Positions 36,686 through 45,005 are shown, numbered from the stretch's first letter. The stretch: DNA of 64,000 nucleotides from Phormidium ambiguum IAM M-71 (GCF_001904725.1 NZ_MRCE01000021.1:39798-103797); one strand, 5' to 3'. Translations and numbers: made by a program. Notes: generated by a model not told the origin, from the letters alone.

Positions 36686-37491
36686 CAATTTGTTACTAAT
36701 TGCTTGCTAAGTTTTTTGAGTCTCCACAGTCTGAGTTCAACACTGCTTTGACTTCTGCCTAGCACTTTCATCGAATGCTCGATCGAATGGGTAGTAATAA
36801 ACCGATCTTCTTCAGGTGTCCAAAATTTCTTGTTCACCCGTTTCATATCAGGAGGACGATTCCAACTCAGCACTTCACTAGCTTTAATTAGCTTTCTAGG
36901 TAAAGCTAGACAACCGTTATAGTACAAGTGACTTGTTAAAAGTTGAGCATCTTCCTTATAAACAACTATGTTGTAAACGCGATCTCTAGTGTTTTTATTA
37001 GAGGTTTTGGTTTTGCCCGTAATATGTTTAATTAATTCTAGATACTCAACAGCAATGTGTGAGCTACAAGTAACTAAAGATAGGAAGGGAAACTTTTTAG
37101 AAGTCATTCCCAGTGAGCCATCCCCATCTATCAAACCTCTAAAGTAATCCACTTTAGAAAATCTACAACTAGGTAGTTGGATTAACTTTGATTTACTACC
37201 ATTCGGTAAACCCCAAGATTCAAGATAATCTCGAAATCGTTTATCGTAAACTCTCCAAATAACAGATGTATGCTGGCTACTAAAGTTAGTGTTACGTACA
37301 CGCTCAGTAATTGAAGAATTAAACGGTATGAGATTCTTGAATACCCACAATATTTCTTCATCTATTTTGCTGACCTCTATACTTACCCTACCTCGATTGC
37401 GAGTATTGTTGTATAGATGACCATCACTTTGAATGAAACCAAACAAGTAGGCATAAGCGGGTAATTCGAGACTGATATTAGTGGTTTCCAT
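36685..37491 (-). CDS. LAGLIDADG homing endonuclease encoded in the rtcB group I intron
   Basis: A 268-residue protein with two LAGLIDADG motifs, YLFGFIQSDGHL (15-26) and YFRGLIDGDGSL (116-127), so it is a monomeric two-repeat enzyme that would cleave intronless rtcB alleles. The C-terminal part (about 222-260, FWTPEEDRFITTH...SVELRLWRLKK) resembles a SANT/Myb-like DNA-binding helix bundle. The ATG at 37491 has a GGAG Shine-Dalgarno 4 bases upstream, so it can be translated from the precursor. Its TGA stop (36687-36685) straddles the 3' splice site, using the first base of exon 2. Splicing would destroy its stop. Confidence 0.88.
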   Translation of the reverse strand: METTNISLELPAYAYLFGFIQSDGHLYNNTRNRGRVSIEVSKIDEEILWVFKNLIPFNSSITERVRNTNFSSQHTSVIWRVYDKRFRDYLESWGLPNGSKSKLIQLPSCRFSKVDYFRGLIDGDGSLGMTSKKFPFLSLVTCSSHIAVEYLELIKHITGKTKTSNKNTRDRVYNIVVYKEDAQLLTSHLYYNGCLALPRKLIKASEVLSWNRPPDMKRVNKKFWTPEEDRFITTHSIEHSMKVLGRSQSSVELRLWRLKKLSKQLVTN

Positions 37492-37724
37492 TACTCCACA
37501 ATATCATCGATCGAAGTTGCAATCGACCAAGACATTTCTGCTTGGTTCTATACCTTCCTATTCGGTATAGTTCGGAGCACACCTTCATCCTAATTAATTA
37601 GGATGCCCAAGTCCCTCTGCTCTCTACGGGGCGTTTTACCGCTTCCCTCGGTATTAGCATCTCAGCCTTCACCGATTTGGACGAGTTTTGATTACTGTAT
37701 TACTACAGTAAGGGGCAATCTTTT
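36686..37724 (-). mobile_element. Group I self-splicing intron in rtcB (1039 nt)
   Basis: The core can be read directly on the minus strand. P1: exon AGGGGGU (37731-37725) pairs with guide GCCCCUU (37716-37710), with a U.G wobble at the 5' splice site. P2 hairpin ACUGUA-GUAA-UACAGU (37709-37694). P7: GAGCA (37622-37618) with UGCUC (37579-37575). P8 hairpin CAUCCUAAUUAAUUAGGAUG (37605-37586) between the P7 strands. P9 stem CUAUACC/GGUAUAG (37570-37548). P10: GAUU (37720-37717) with the first exon-2 bases AAUC (36685-36682). The last intron base is G (36686), as required. The core stretch AAAUCGGUGAAGGCUGAGAUG resembles the Azoarcus-type intron order. Excision joins GGT|AAT in frame (GGG-NHF). 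Confidence 0.92.
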
Positions 37725-39152
37725 ACCCCCTCCGAGAGAACCTAATTGTTTAATGGCTTTACTTTCTAAGCGTTGTACGCCTGAATGTAAATCCTTGTAA
37801 TCTTGCCAACCTTGCCAATTACTGACGGCTTTTTCAACTTCTTTATTCTCCTCAAATCCTACAGGAATTGCTGCTTCAATATCGAGGCGAATTTTCTTCA
37901 GTTTGCCTTCTAATTGTTCGGCGGTAAATGGTGTTTTTATTGCCATCATCCCGCAGTTATGAACAAAGACACCTGCTGCTAGTGCAAAGTTGCCATATTC
38001 AGGAACAGCTAAACAGTAAACATCTTGTTTTTCCTCTAATGCTATAACTTCTACTATTTTGTGGTTGTAACCATGTTGATTTTTTCTATGATTGTGAAGA
38101 CCTATAGGACTTTTGACGGTATCTCCACAAGTTTCACAAAGATAAAGTCGATTAGCAATTTCTTTACTCTTAGCTCGTCCTTTTTCGCTGAGGTTATAAG
38201 TGATGAGGTACTGTTTCCCTCTTTCGCCATTTCCTGAAACAGATTCTCGGAAATGTTCGGGACGTTGTTCCATATAATTGACAATGTTTTTTGTCCCTCT
38301 CTCAGCGTAGTAATTGTGACCTTCTGGGGTATTAGCTTTAGCAGCTAAAGCTTGCTTCCTTTTTGTCTCAAACTCTGAAGATTGCCAATGAGAATTTCGT
38401 TCAATTAATGAACGGTGATAGGCTGAGTGATCTCGATCGCCCATAAATTCTAAATTCTCTGGACGATTATCAGAAGGCTCAAAGTTCTTGTGATGAATAA
38501 CTGTTTTTTGTCCCGCAAAACTAGGCATTTTTCCTAATAGTCCAGAACGAGCGATAATCCAATGCGCTTTTTGCCATCTACCAGAATAGTTTTGTTTAAT
38601 TAATGTGTAACCATCCCGCTCTATCTGTGAGTAGAAAGGCATTAAAGATGTACCTGGTTGTAATTCACTCGCTTGCTGATAGGAACCATCTCTTAACATG
38701 AATTGATGGTCAGGAGTGCATTTAATTTCTTCTCCATTGTCGAGAATTACTTTTACAAGTGCTGCATTATTTCTAGTAAGTCTGGCGATCGCTTTAGCAG
38801 CAACAATTTTTCCTGTTTCAGTACAAGAATAAGTAATAATTTCTTGCTGAGATTTAGCTAATTCTGCAATAGGGTAAGACTTACCATCAACCAGCGGAAT
38901 TAATGTATCACCAGTAAAGCAACCAATATCGACCCCGACAGCCGCAGGCATAATTGCATCTTTAGTTGCAATTACTGAACCAACTAATGCTCCTTTGCCT
39001 AAATGAACGTCGGGCATTAAGGCTACGTGCTTAAACACAAATGGCAAAGATGCCACATTTTTTGCCATCTTGGTTTCATCAGAACTTAGTTCATGATTTG
39101 CCCAAGAAAGCACAGGTGTTTCTGTAGAAATTTCTAGTTTTTCGTAAGGCAT
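37725..39152 (-). CDS. rtcB: RtcB RNA ligase, exon 1, containing an in-frame intein
   Basis: Start ATG at 39152; 476 codons to the 5' splice site. If not spliced, the frame runs ten more codons to a stop at 37692. Residues 1-77 are N-extein (MPYEKLEISTETPVLSWANHE, MPDVHLGKGALVGSV, VGVDIG), 78-399 the intein and 400-476 C-extein starting CGMMAIKT, ending LGSLGGG. With exon 2 the mature protein is 77 + 77 + 239 = 393 residues, the normal RtcB size (E. coli ~408). The C400 residue is the Mn-binding cysteine equivalent to Cys78 of E. coli RtcB. All key motifs are intact, so the gene appears functional if both elements splice. Confidence 0.92.
37956..38921 (-). mobile_element. Intein in RtcB with HNH endonuclease and C2H2 zinc finger
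   Basis: A 322-residue intein inserted between GVDIG and CGMM. Splicing blocks are complete: A block CFTGDTLIPLVDG (Cys1), B block with the TPDH motif (precursor residues 146-149, TxxH type), F block DVYCLAVPEYGNFAL and G block AGVFVHN followed by Cys+1. The central endonuclease is HNH type (VIHHKNFEPSDNRPENLEFM with downstream H242/H246). A CxxC-x12-H-x4-H zinc finger (C339, C342, H355, H360) lies between the nuclease and the F block. It is translated as part of RtcB and would be removed by protein splicing. Confidence 0.93.
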
Positions 39153-39440
39153 AAATTTCTAATTTATTAACGATAAAAAGGCAGAAAAACTCATCTCGAT
39201 CCTAACAAAAGGCGAGAGTTTAGGGGTTTTTGAATTACGCATACTACAATGTTACATAAAGATTCAAGTTTTGTCTAGTCTGTAAGCGGGATTAAATACA
39301 ACGTCTTTACGTTGAAAAGGGATCGAATTGAAAATCTAAAATCGAATGTCTACCCCGATCGCCTAATAATCTATTAAGATTTGTAAAGAGAGACTACCTC
39401 AGCTATTCTCAAGCAAATTAGTAAACACTGACGAAAAGCT

Positions 39441-40328
39441 ATGACGATCGCAAAAAACACAATTTGGGAACGCTTTTTAGCGCCGTTAATTCGTCCGTTA
39501 ATTAATGAACAGGAACTACAGAGTTTTTATAAAAGTGTAGATTGGGAAGCAGAAGCCGATCGCTTCCGCCAACCAGATTTAGAATATCCCGAATATTACA
39601 GCAGCCAGAACTTTCACGGCGTTAAAGGCGGATACCTCAACCCTGGCGCTTCCGTTTCCTACGATCCTGTGACGCAGTATGTTTTACCACCGAATGAAAC
39701 TTGGATCAGACAGGGAGTAGTCGATCGCATTGGCGGAAAACCCCGACGCATTTTAGACTTAGGTTGCGGAACAGGTTCCACAACAGTTTTACTCAAACAA
39801 GCATTTCCCGAAGCCGAAGTCATCGGTTTAGACTTATCGCCTTATATGCTATTTATGGCCGATCGCAAAGCCAAACAAGCCGGACTGCGGATTCAATGGC
39901 GACATGGAAACGCCGAACACGCAGGTTTTCCCAACGCTTCCTTCGATGTAGTAACAGCATCTTTACTATTTCACGAAACTCCCCCAGAAGTTTCAAAAGC
40001 GATTTTGCGAGAAGCTTTCCGCCTCTTAGTTCCCGGAGGACAAGTTTTAATTCTCGATGGAAATCAGAAAACCCTGCGTCATACCGAATGGTTGACTGAA
40101 GTTTTTGAAGAACCTTACATTAAAGCTTATGCAGCGGGAAACGTTGACGCTTGGATGGGTGCAGCGGGTTTTGAAGCAGTCGAAACACAAGAGCATTGGT
40201 GGGTGAATCAAATTAGTCGAGGTATAAAACCTATCCCAGGTATGGAAATCAATGCTAAAACCCCTTTCTTCCAGCAATTAAGCAATGATTTGCCAGTAAT
40301 TCCCGCACCAGCTTTTGATACTCTATAG
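39441..40328 (+). CDS. Class I SAM-dependent methyltransferase
   Basis: A 295-residue soluble methyltransferase. The SAM-binding motif ILDLGCGTGSTTVLLKQAFPEAEVIGLDLSPYML is at about 112-145, with the conserved acidic residue in GLDLS. Post-motifs are FDVVTASLLFHETPPE and LLVPGGQVLILDG. The N-terminal ~100 residues, including VDWEAEADRFRQPDLEYPEYY, are cyanobacteria-like and unassigned. Substrate unknown. A HAD phosphatase follows after 34 bp on the same strand. Confidence 0.83.
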   Translation: MTIAKNTIWERFLAPLIRPLINEQELQSFYKSVDWEAEADRFRQPDLEYPEYYSSQNFHGVKGGYLNPGASVSYDPVTQYVLPPNETWIRQGVVDRIGGKPRRILDLGCGTGSTTVLLKQAFPEAEVIGLDLSPYMLFMADRKAKQAGLRIQWRHGNAEHAGFPNASFDVVTASLLFHETPPEVSKAILREAFRLLVPGGQVLILDGNQKTLRHTEWLTEVFEEPYIKAYAAGNVDAWMGAAGFEAVETQEHWWVNQISRGIKPIPGMEINAKTPFFQQLSNDLPVIPAPAFDTL

Positions 40329-40362
40329 ACTTAAGGCGTGGAGAGAAACAATCTAAAATCGA

Positions 40363-41085
40363 ATGGGTCTTAAGGCAGTTTTGTTTGATTTTAACGGTAT
40401 CATCATCAACGATGAGCCGATTCATGAGCAACTGATTGAGCAGATTTTAATTGCAGAAAATCTGCGACCGAAACGGGGTGAGTTTCGGCAAATTTGCTTG
40501 GGAAGAAGCGATCGCGTTTGCTTAAAAGAGCTTTTCTCCCGTCGCGGTCGAGTACTTACGGAAGGTTACCTCAATCAGCTAATTTCCCGCAAAGCGCAAG
40601 CTTACCAAGAACGCATCGCCGAAATGCCAGAATTGCCCATTTATCCAGGGCTAGAAGACTTTATTCTTAAATTACGAACAGCTAATCTGAAAATTGGTGT
40701 GGTGACAGGGGCGCTGCGATCGGAAGTTCAATTAGTATTAAATCGAGCTAATTTGGTAAAATACTTTTCGGTAATTACTTCCGGCGATGATTTAACAGTC
40801 AGTAAGCCAGAACCAGATGGCTATTTACTGGCAATAGAACAATTAAACCAAGAATTTAAAAATCTTAACCTGCAAGCCTCAGAATGTTTAGCAATTGAAG
40901 ATAGTCCCGCCGGAATTACCGCCGCCAAGCGTGCGGGAATGCAGGTGCTAGGAGTAGCAAATACTTATCCATTCCACATTATCCAGCGTCAAGCAAATTG
41001 GACAGTCGATTATTTTAGGGATTTGGAATTGGAACGTCTCCAGCAGGTATTTTCTGGGGAAAAATTTCAATCAACCGTCACGTAA
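40363..41085 (+). CDS. HAD-family hydrolase (beta-phosphoglucomutase-like)
   Basis: A 240-residue HAD subfamily IA protein. Motif I is VLFDFNGIIINDEPIHEQL, where the DxD of typical HAD enzymes reads DFN: the first Asp nucleophile is kept but the second position is Asn, a variant seen in some phosphatases of this group. Motif II is GVVTGALRSE. The motif III lysine and motif IV are in SGDDLTVSKPEPDGYLLA and IEDSPAGITAAKRAGM. The helical cap is type 1. Substrate unknown. Confidence 0.83.
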   Translation: MGLKAVLFDFNGIIINDEPIHEQLIEQILIAENLRPKRGEFRQICLGRSDRVCLKELFSRRGRVLTEGYLNQLISRKAQAYQERIAEMPELPIYPGLEDFILKLRTANLKIGVVTGALRSEVQLVLNRANLVKYFSVITSGDDLTVSKPEPDGYLLAIEQLNQEFKNLNLQASECLAIEDSPAGITAAKRAGMQVLGVANTYPFHIIQRQANWTVDYFRDLELERLQQVFSGEKFQSTVT

Positions 41086-41165
41086 TGTTAAAATAAATTT
41101 TTGATGGTTAAAAGTCGTTTACTTGTGGTTAAATGACTTTGCGATCGCCAAAAAAGCACATATAT

Positions 41166-41238
41166 GGGGAATTAGCTCAGTTGGTAGAGCGCTGCGATCG
41201 CACCGCAGAGGTCAGGGATTCGAGTTCCCTATTCTCCA
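41166..41238 (+). tRNA. tRNA-Ala (CGC anticodon)
   Basis: A 73-nt cloverleaf: acceptor GGGGAAT/ATTCTCC with the G3.U70 wobble that identifies alanine tRNA, D-arm GCTC...GAGC, anticodon arm CTGCG-ATCGCAC-CGCAG with anticodon CGC, T-arm AGGGA-TTCGAGT-TCCCT. The discriminator is A73 and CCA is not encoded. It decodes GCG. The anticodon arm contains a complete HIP1 octamer GCGATCGC (41194-41201). Confidence 0.93.
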
Positions 41239-41417
41239 TCTGCTATAGCTTCTGGGATGGAAACAGTACTAAAATAAGTGCTGACTCAGTTCTAGTCAAG
41301 ATATTGTTAGATTTATTAAGCGATTTGTAAATCTTGTTTCAACTTGTGTTGCCTACTGTTTGGTATGACAATTATTGGCTATCTTAAAACATAAAGCAAT
41401 AATTAAAAGGAGATTCC

Positions 41418-41651
41418 ATGACTCCAAATATGCTCCGCCAAATTTGGTCTTTGATTGAAGATACTCAATCAAATATACTGCTAAAGCTAGATGACGCTAG
41501 TTTAGTCCAGTGGCTGCTCAGACAGCTAACAAACCAAGGTTCCTTGAGCAACAACGATGCAGATATTTTGAGCGACTACTTGCACTCAAAATTAACTCTG
41601 ATTCGTGATTTAGCCCAGGAACGGCAATCAGGTTGGCAAGAAAGTCACTAA
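41418..41651 (+). CDS. Small conserved-looking protein of unknown function
   Basis: A 77-residue soluble protein starting MTPNMLRQIWSLIEDTQSNILLKLDDASLVQWLLRQL, predicted mostly helical. A strong Shine-Dalgarno AAAAGGAGA lies 6-14 bases before the ATG. It lies 74 bp upstream of the amino-acid transporter genes, possibly in the same transcript. Its composition and layout resemble small helical proteins found across cyanobacteria; no function is known to me. Confidence 0.7.
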   Translation: MTPNMLRQIWSLIEDTQSNILLKLDDASLVQWLLRQLTNQGSLSNNDADILSDYLHSKLTLIRDLAQERQSGWQESH

Positions 41652-41725
41652 TAGTAAAATAGGTTACATTTATCTCGCTTACCCTCAATTTAGTAGGGAA
41701 AGCAAAGGAGAAAATACGCACAAAA

Positions 41726-42796
41726 ATGCTTAAATGGTGTTGCCGGATACTAATCACAATACCAATACTCTTGACCCTAATTAGTTGTAGTGGGCAATCA
41801 AGAAAAGCTGTCGTTTCTCAAGATGCGAGTGCTAAACCACAGGTTAAAAGTCGTTTAGATACGATCAAAAATCGTGGCAAATTAATATGCGGTGTTAGTG
41901 GAGAATTACCAGGTTTTAGTTTTGTACGCGCAGATGGTAGATATGCTGGATTAGATGTAGATATTTGTCGAGCGATCGCAGCTGCAATATTTAACAATCC
42001 TAACGCCGTTCAATTCCGTAACTTAAATGCCAAAGAAAGATTTACCGCCGTTCAAACAGGAGAAGTCGATGTTCTCAGTCGTAACACTACTTGGACTTTG
42101 GGAAGAGATACTTCTGTAAGAATGGAATTTGCACCCGTAATTTTTTACGACGGACAAGGCATGATGGTGCGAAAAAATAGTGGCTTGAAAAAACTCGAAG
42201 ATTTGAAAGGCAAACCAATTTGTACTCAAACAGGTACAACTAACGAACAAAATCTTGCCGATCAAATGCGTCGTCGCGGACTACCTTATCAACCTGTAGT
42301 TTTTGAAGATGTAAATACAGCTTATACTGCTTATGCAGAAGGTCGTTGTGATGCTGTAACTTCCGATCGATCGCAGTTACTTTCCCGCCGCACAGCATTA
42401 CCCAAACCCCAAGATCACGAAATCTTAAGTGTGGTAATGTCGAAAGAACCATTAGCACCCGCAGTCGTCGAAGGTGACGCTCGTTGGGCGAACATTGTCA
42501 GATGGGTAGTTTACACCTTAATCGAAGCCGAAGAATTAGGTGTAAATTCTAAAAACGTGACTCAATTAACCAGTAGTAAAGACCCTCTATTCCGCAGGTT
42601 TTTAGGAGTAGAAGGAAGTTTGGGTAAAGGTCTAGGTTTAACTAATGATTTTACGGTAAGAATCATCAAATCTGTAGGTAACTACGGAGAAATTTATAAC
42701 CGTAATTTAGGGCCAAATACAGCTTTGAAGTTAGACCGAGGGCCAAATAACCTGTGGACAAAAAATGGCTTGCTTTATGCTCCTCCTTTTCGCTAA
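41726..42796 (+). CDS. natF: Amino-acid ABC transporter substrate-binding lipoprotein (NatF/AapJ/BztA-like)
   Basis: A 356-residue periplasmic solute-binding protein of family 3. The lipoprotein signal peptide MLKWCCRILITIPILLTLISC has a lipobox LISC with acyl-Cys. The mature part has RGKLICGVSGELPGFSFVRADGRYAGLDVDICRAIAAAIF and TWTLGRDTSVRMEFAPVIFYDGQGMMVRK, typical of general L-amino-acid binding proteins (AapJ/BztA/NatF). It is first in a complete transporter cluster (two permeases and an ATPase follow), so its partners are clear. It likely binds polar or acidic amino acids. Confidence 0.88.
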   Translation: MLKWCCRILITIPILLTLISCSGQSRKAVVSQDASAKPQVKSRLDTIKNRGKLICGVSGELPGFSFVRADGRYAGLDVDICRAIAAAIFNNPNAVQFRNLNAKERFTAVQTGEVDVLSRNTTWTLGRDTSVRMEFAPVIFYDGQGMMVRKNSGLKKLEDLKGKPICTQTGTTNEQNLADQMRRRGLPYQPVVFEDVNTAYTAYAEGRCDAVTSDRSQLLSRRTALPKPQDHEILSVVMSKEPLAPAVVEGDARWANIVRWVVYTLIEAEELGVNSKNVTQLTSSKDPLFRRFLGVEGSLGKGLGLTNDFTVRIIKSVGNYGEIYNRNLGPNTALKLDRGPNNLWTKNGLLYAPPFR

Positions 42797-42810
42797 ATTT
42801 TGTCTAATTT

Positions 42811-43719
42811 ATGGGGAATAATCATCGGTTTTGGCGCTGGGCTGGACAGATATTGTTAATCCTGCTAGTTGTAATTCTAGCGATATTTTTGTGGGGAAAT
42901 TTCACGGAAAATTTGCAACAATTGGGTTTGCAATTTGGGTTTGATTTCCTAAATTTACAAGCTGGTTTTGATATTGGTGAAAAAATAGTTAATTATAAAT
43001 CAACTGATACTTTCGCTGCCGCTTTATTTGTTGGTTTAATCAATAGTTTGCGAGTAATGGCGATCGGACTAATTTCCGCAACAATTGTTGGAGTTATTGT
43101 TGGTATAGCAAGACTTTCTGATAATTGGTTAGTCCGCAAGTTGGCGATGGTGTATGTGGAAATTCTCCGCAATACTCCTTTATTATTGCAACTTTTGTTT
43201 TGGTATTTTGCCATCTTCCTCAAATTACCGCAACGAGGAAATCCTATTTCTTTATTTGGTATATTTTCCTTATCAAATCAAGGATTATTGCTTCCGGGAG
43301 GAACTGCACTTTACCCAGAATTTTTAACTTTAATTTTAGGCTTAACTTTATATACAGGTGCTTTTATTGCCGAAATTATTCGCGGGGGTATTCAAGCAGT
43401 ACCGAAAGGACAATGGGAAGCGGCAAAATCCCTTGGACTAACACCCTTTCAATTAATGCGGTTAGTCATTTTCCCCCAAGCTTTAAGAGTAATTATTCCC
43501 CCGTTAACCAGTCAGTATTTAAATTTAGCGAAAAACTCTAGTTTGGCAATTGCGATCGGCTTTCCTGACATTTATGCGATCGCTTCTACCACCAACAACA
43601 TTACTGGACGAGCCGTAGAAGTTATTGTAATTATTATCATAACATATCTGACAATTAGTTTAAGCATTTCACTGTTGTTAAATTTTTATAATCGTCGGAT
43701 TCAAATCAAAGAAAGATAG
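42811..43719 (+). CDS. natG: Amino-acid ABC transporter permease (NatG/AapQ/BztB-like)
   Basis: A 302-residue inner-membrane permease of the HisM family. An N-terminal transmembrane segment (about 12-30) is followed by a periplasmic stretch. The core domain (about 65-295) has the EAA loop RGGIQAVPKGQWEAAKSLGLTPFQLMRLVIFPQALRVIIPPL for ATPase contact. It is separated by 14 bp from natF and 13 bp from the next permease, indicating one operon. Confidence 0.88.
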   Translation: MGNNHRFWRWAGQILLILLVVILAIFLWGNFTENLQQLGLQFGFDFLNLQAGFDIGEKIVNYKSTDTFAAALFVGLINSLRVMAIGLISATIVGVIVGIARLSDNWLVRKLAMVYVEILRNTPLLLQLLFWYFAIFLKLPQRGNPISLFGIFSLSNQGLLLPGGTALYPEFLTLILGLTLYTGAFIAEIIRGGIQAVPKGQWEAAKSLGLTPFQLMRLVIFPQALRVIIPPLTSQYLNLAKNSSLAIAIGFPDIYAIASTTNNITGRAVEVIVIIIITYLTISLSISLLLNFYNRRIQIKER

Positions 43720-43732
43720 GATAATTAACGAT

Positions 43733-44782
43733 ATGAATAATGGTGATAACTCCCCACCCTTAAAAATTAGAAGTAGAACTCTTAACTGGTTATTAAAAAA
43801 TCTGTTCAATACTTGGTACAATACTTTATTAACATTACTCTGTCTTTTAGTAATATTTAGTTTTGGGAAAAACTTCTTATATTGGGTATTTAACCAAGCA
43901 CAATGGACAGTCGTTACTACCAATTTGCGCTTGTTTTTAGTTGGGCGCTATCCGGTTGATTTAACTTGGCGAATTTGGACAATTTTAGGGATTATTATTG
44001 CTCTTTCTATTTTAACTTGGGGAACGCTAAGCAAACGGTTTCCCACACAAATCACCAGTTGGCTACCTTTAATTTGGGCGCTATCTTTCCCCATTGTAAT
44101 GTGGTTAATTGGGGGAGGATTTGGATTAAAACCTGTTAGTAGCGACTTATGGACAGGTTTATTATTAACTTTATTATTAGCGATTGTGAGTATAGTCCTT
44201 TCATTTCCGTTAGGGATTTTACTAGCTTTAGGAAGACAAAGCGATCTGCCAGTAGTGCGAATATTCAGTATTATTTACATTGAATTAATTCGGGGATTAC
44301 CATTAATTGGCATCCTATTTATGGCGCAGGTAATGTTACCCTTATTTTTACCATCTGATTGGAGATTAGATCGGGTAGTGAGAGCGATCGCAGGTTTAAC
44401 CCTATTCAGCGCCGCATACATGGCAGAAAACGTCCGAGGCGGATTACAAGCAGTTCCTCGCGGACAAAAAGAAGCCGCCAAAGCATTAGGATTAAGCCCG
44501 ATTTTAATTACCTCATTAATAGTTTTACCCCAAGCATTGAGAGTAGCAATTCCCTCAATTGTTGGACAATTCATTGGGTTATTTAAAGATACATCATTGT
44601 TAGCAATTTTTGCATTATTGGAATTGACGGGGATGGCCCGATCGATCTTAGCGCAACCAGAATTTCTCGGAAAATATGCCGAAGTTTACTTATTTGTGGG
44701 GGTGATTTATTGGGTATTTTGTTATTCGATGTCCCTAGCAAGTCGGAGGTTAGAAAAGCAATTAGGTGTAGGACAGAGATAA
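43733..44782 (+). CDS. natH: Amino-acid ABC transporter permease (NatH/AapM/BztC-like)
   Basis: A 349-residue second permease. It has a longer N-terminal membrane region (about 30-55 and 80-130) than NatG, as usual for the AapM/BztC subunit. The EAA loop is RGGLQAVPRGQKEAAKALGLSPILITSLIVLPQALRVAIPSI (about 238-280). It heterodimerises with NatG to form the translocation pathway. It ends 223 bp before the ATPase gene, the gap being filled by repeats. Confidence 0.88.
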   Translation: MNNGDNSPPLKIRSRTLNWLLKNLFNTWYNTLLTLLCLLVIFSFGKNFLYWVFNQAQWTVVTTNLRLFLVGRYPVDLTWRIWTILGIIIALSILTWGTLSKRFPTQITSWLPLIWALSFPIVMWLIGGGFGLKPVSSDLWTGLLLTLLLAIVSIVLSFPLGILLALGRQSDLPVVRIFSIIYIELIRGLPLIGILFMAQVMLPLFLPSDWRLDRVVRAIAGLTLFSAAYMAENVRGGLQAVPRGQKEAAKALGLSPILITSLIVLPQALRVAIPSIVGQFIGLFKDTSLLAIFALLELTGMARSILAQPEFLGKYAEVYLFVGVIYWVFCYSMSLASRRLEKQLGVGQR

Positions 44783-44867
44783 AATAATATGAAACCACAG
44801 AGACGCAGAGAACGCAGAGAAGAGAAAGAGGAGAGTTAAGTAAACCTATTGTAAAAGTCAAATATTC

Positions 44868-44985
44868 CATCTGTGTTCATCTGTGTTCATCTGTGGATAT
44901 CTGTGGTAAAAAAAAGCTCACGCATCCCATCGAAAATCTATATCTACCATCTGCGTTTATCTGCGTTCATCTGCGGTTAAAATCG
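44868..44985. repeat. Tandem ATCTGTGTTC / ATCTGCGTTC repeats
   Basis: Iterations of CATCTGTGTTCATCTGTG and then CATCTGCGTTTATCTGCG fill most of the gap between the second permease and the ATPase gene. It is the same family as 24505-24630 and 31735-31842. Confidence 0.7.
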
Positions 44986-45005
44986 AACTACCCAGAGGTA
45001 AAAAA

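Noticed and set aside
35966..36688. Exon 2 of rtcB as an independent gene starting at a TTG
   Set aside because: The TTG consists of the last three intron bases, and the protein would begin in the middle of the GGGNHF motif, lacking half the active site.
36685..37724. Second insertion in rtcB as another intein
   Set aside because: The residue after the insertion is Asn rather than Cys, Ser or Thr, no intein A, B, F or G blocks are present, and stops interrupt the frame from exon 1. The RNA pairings fit a group I intron instead.
35966..39152. rtcB as a decayed pseudogene with separate fragments
   Set aside because: Exon junctions restore the reading frame exactly, all catalytic motifs are present, and the intein and intron features are intact. 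No frameshift or internal stop remains after removing them.
41133..41330. 65-codon plus-strand ORF
   Set aside because: It runs through tRNA-Ala(CGC); the ELAQLVERC-like translation is the well-known artefact of reading a tRNA gene.
44868..44985. CRISPR-like array
   Set aside because: Repeat units are about 7-11 bases without spacers of constant length and no cas genes lie near. It is a short tandem repeat.
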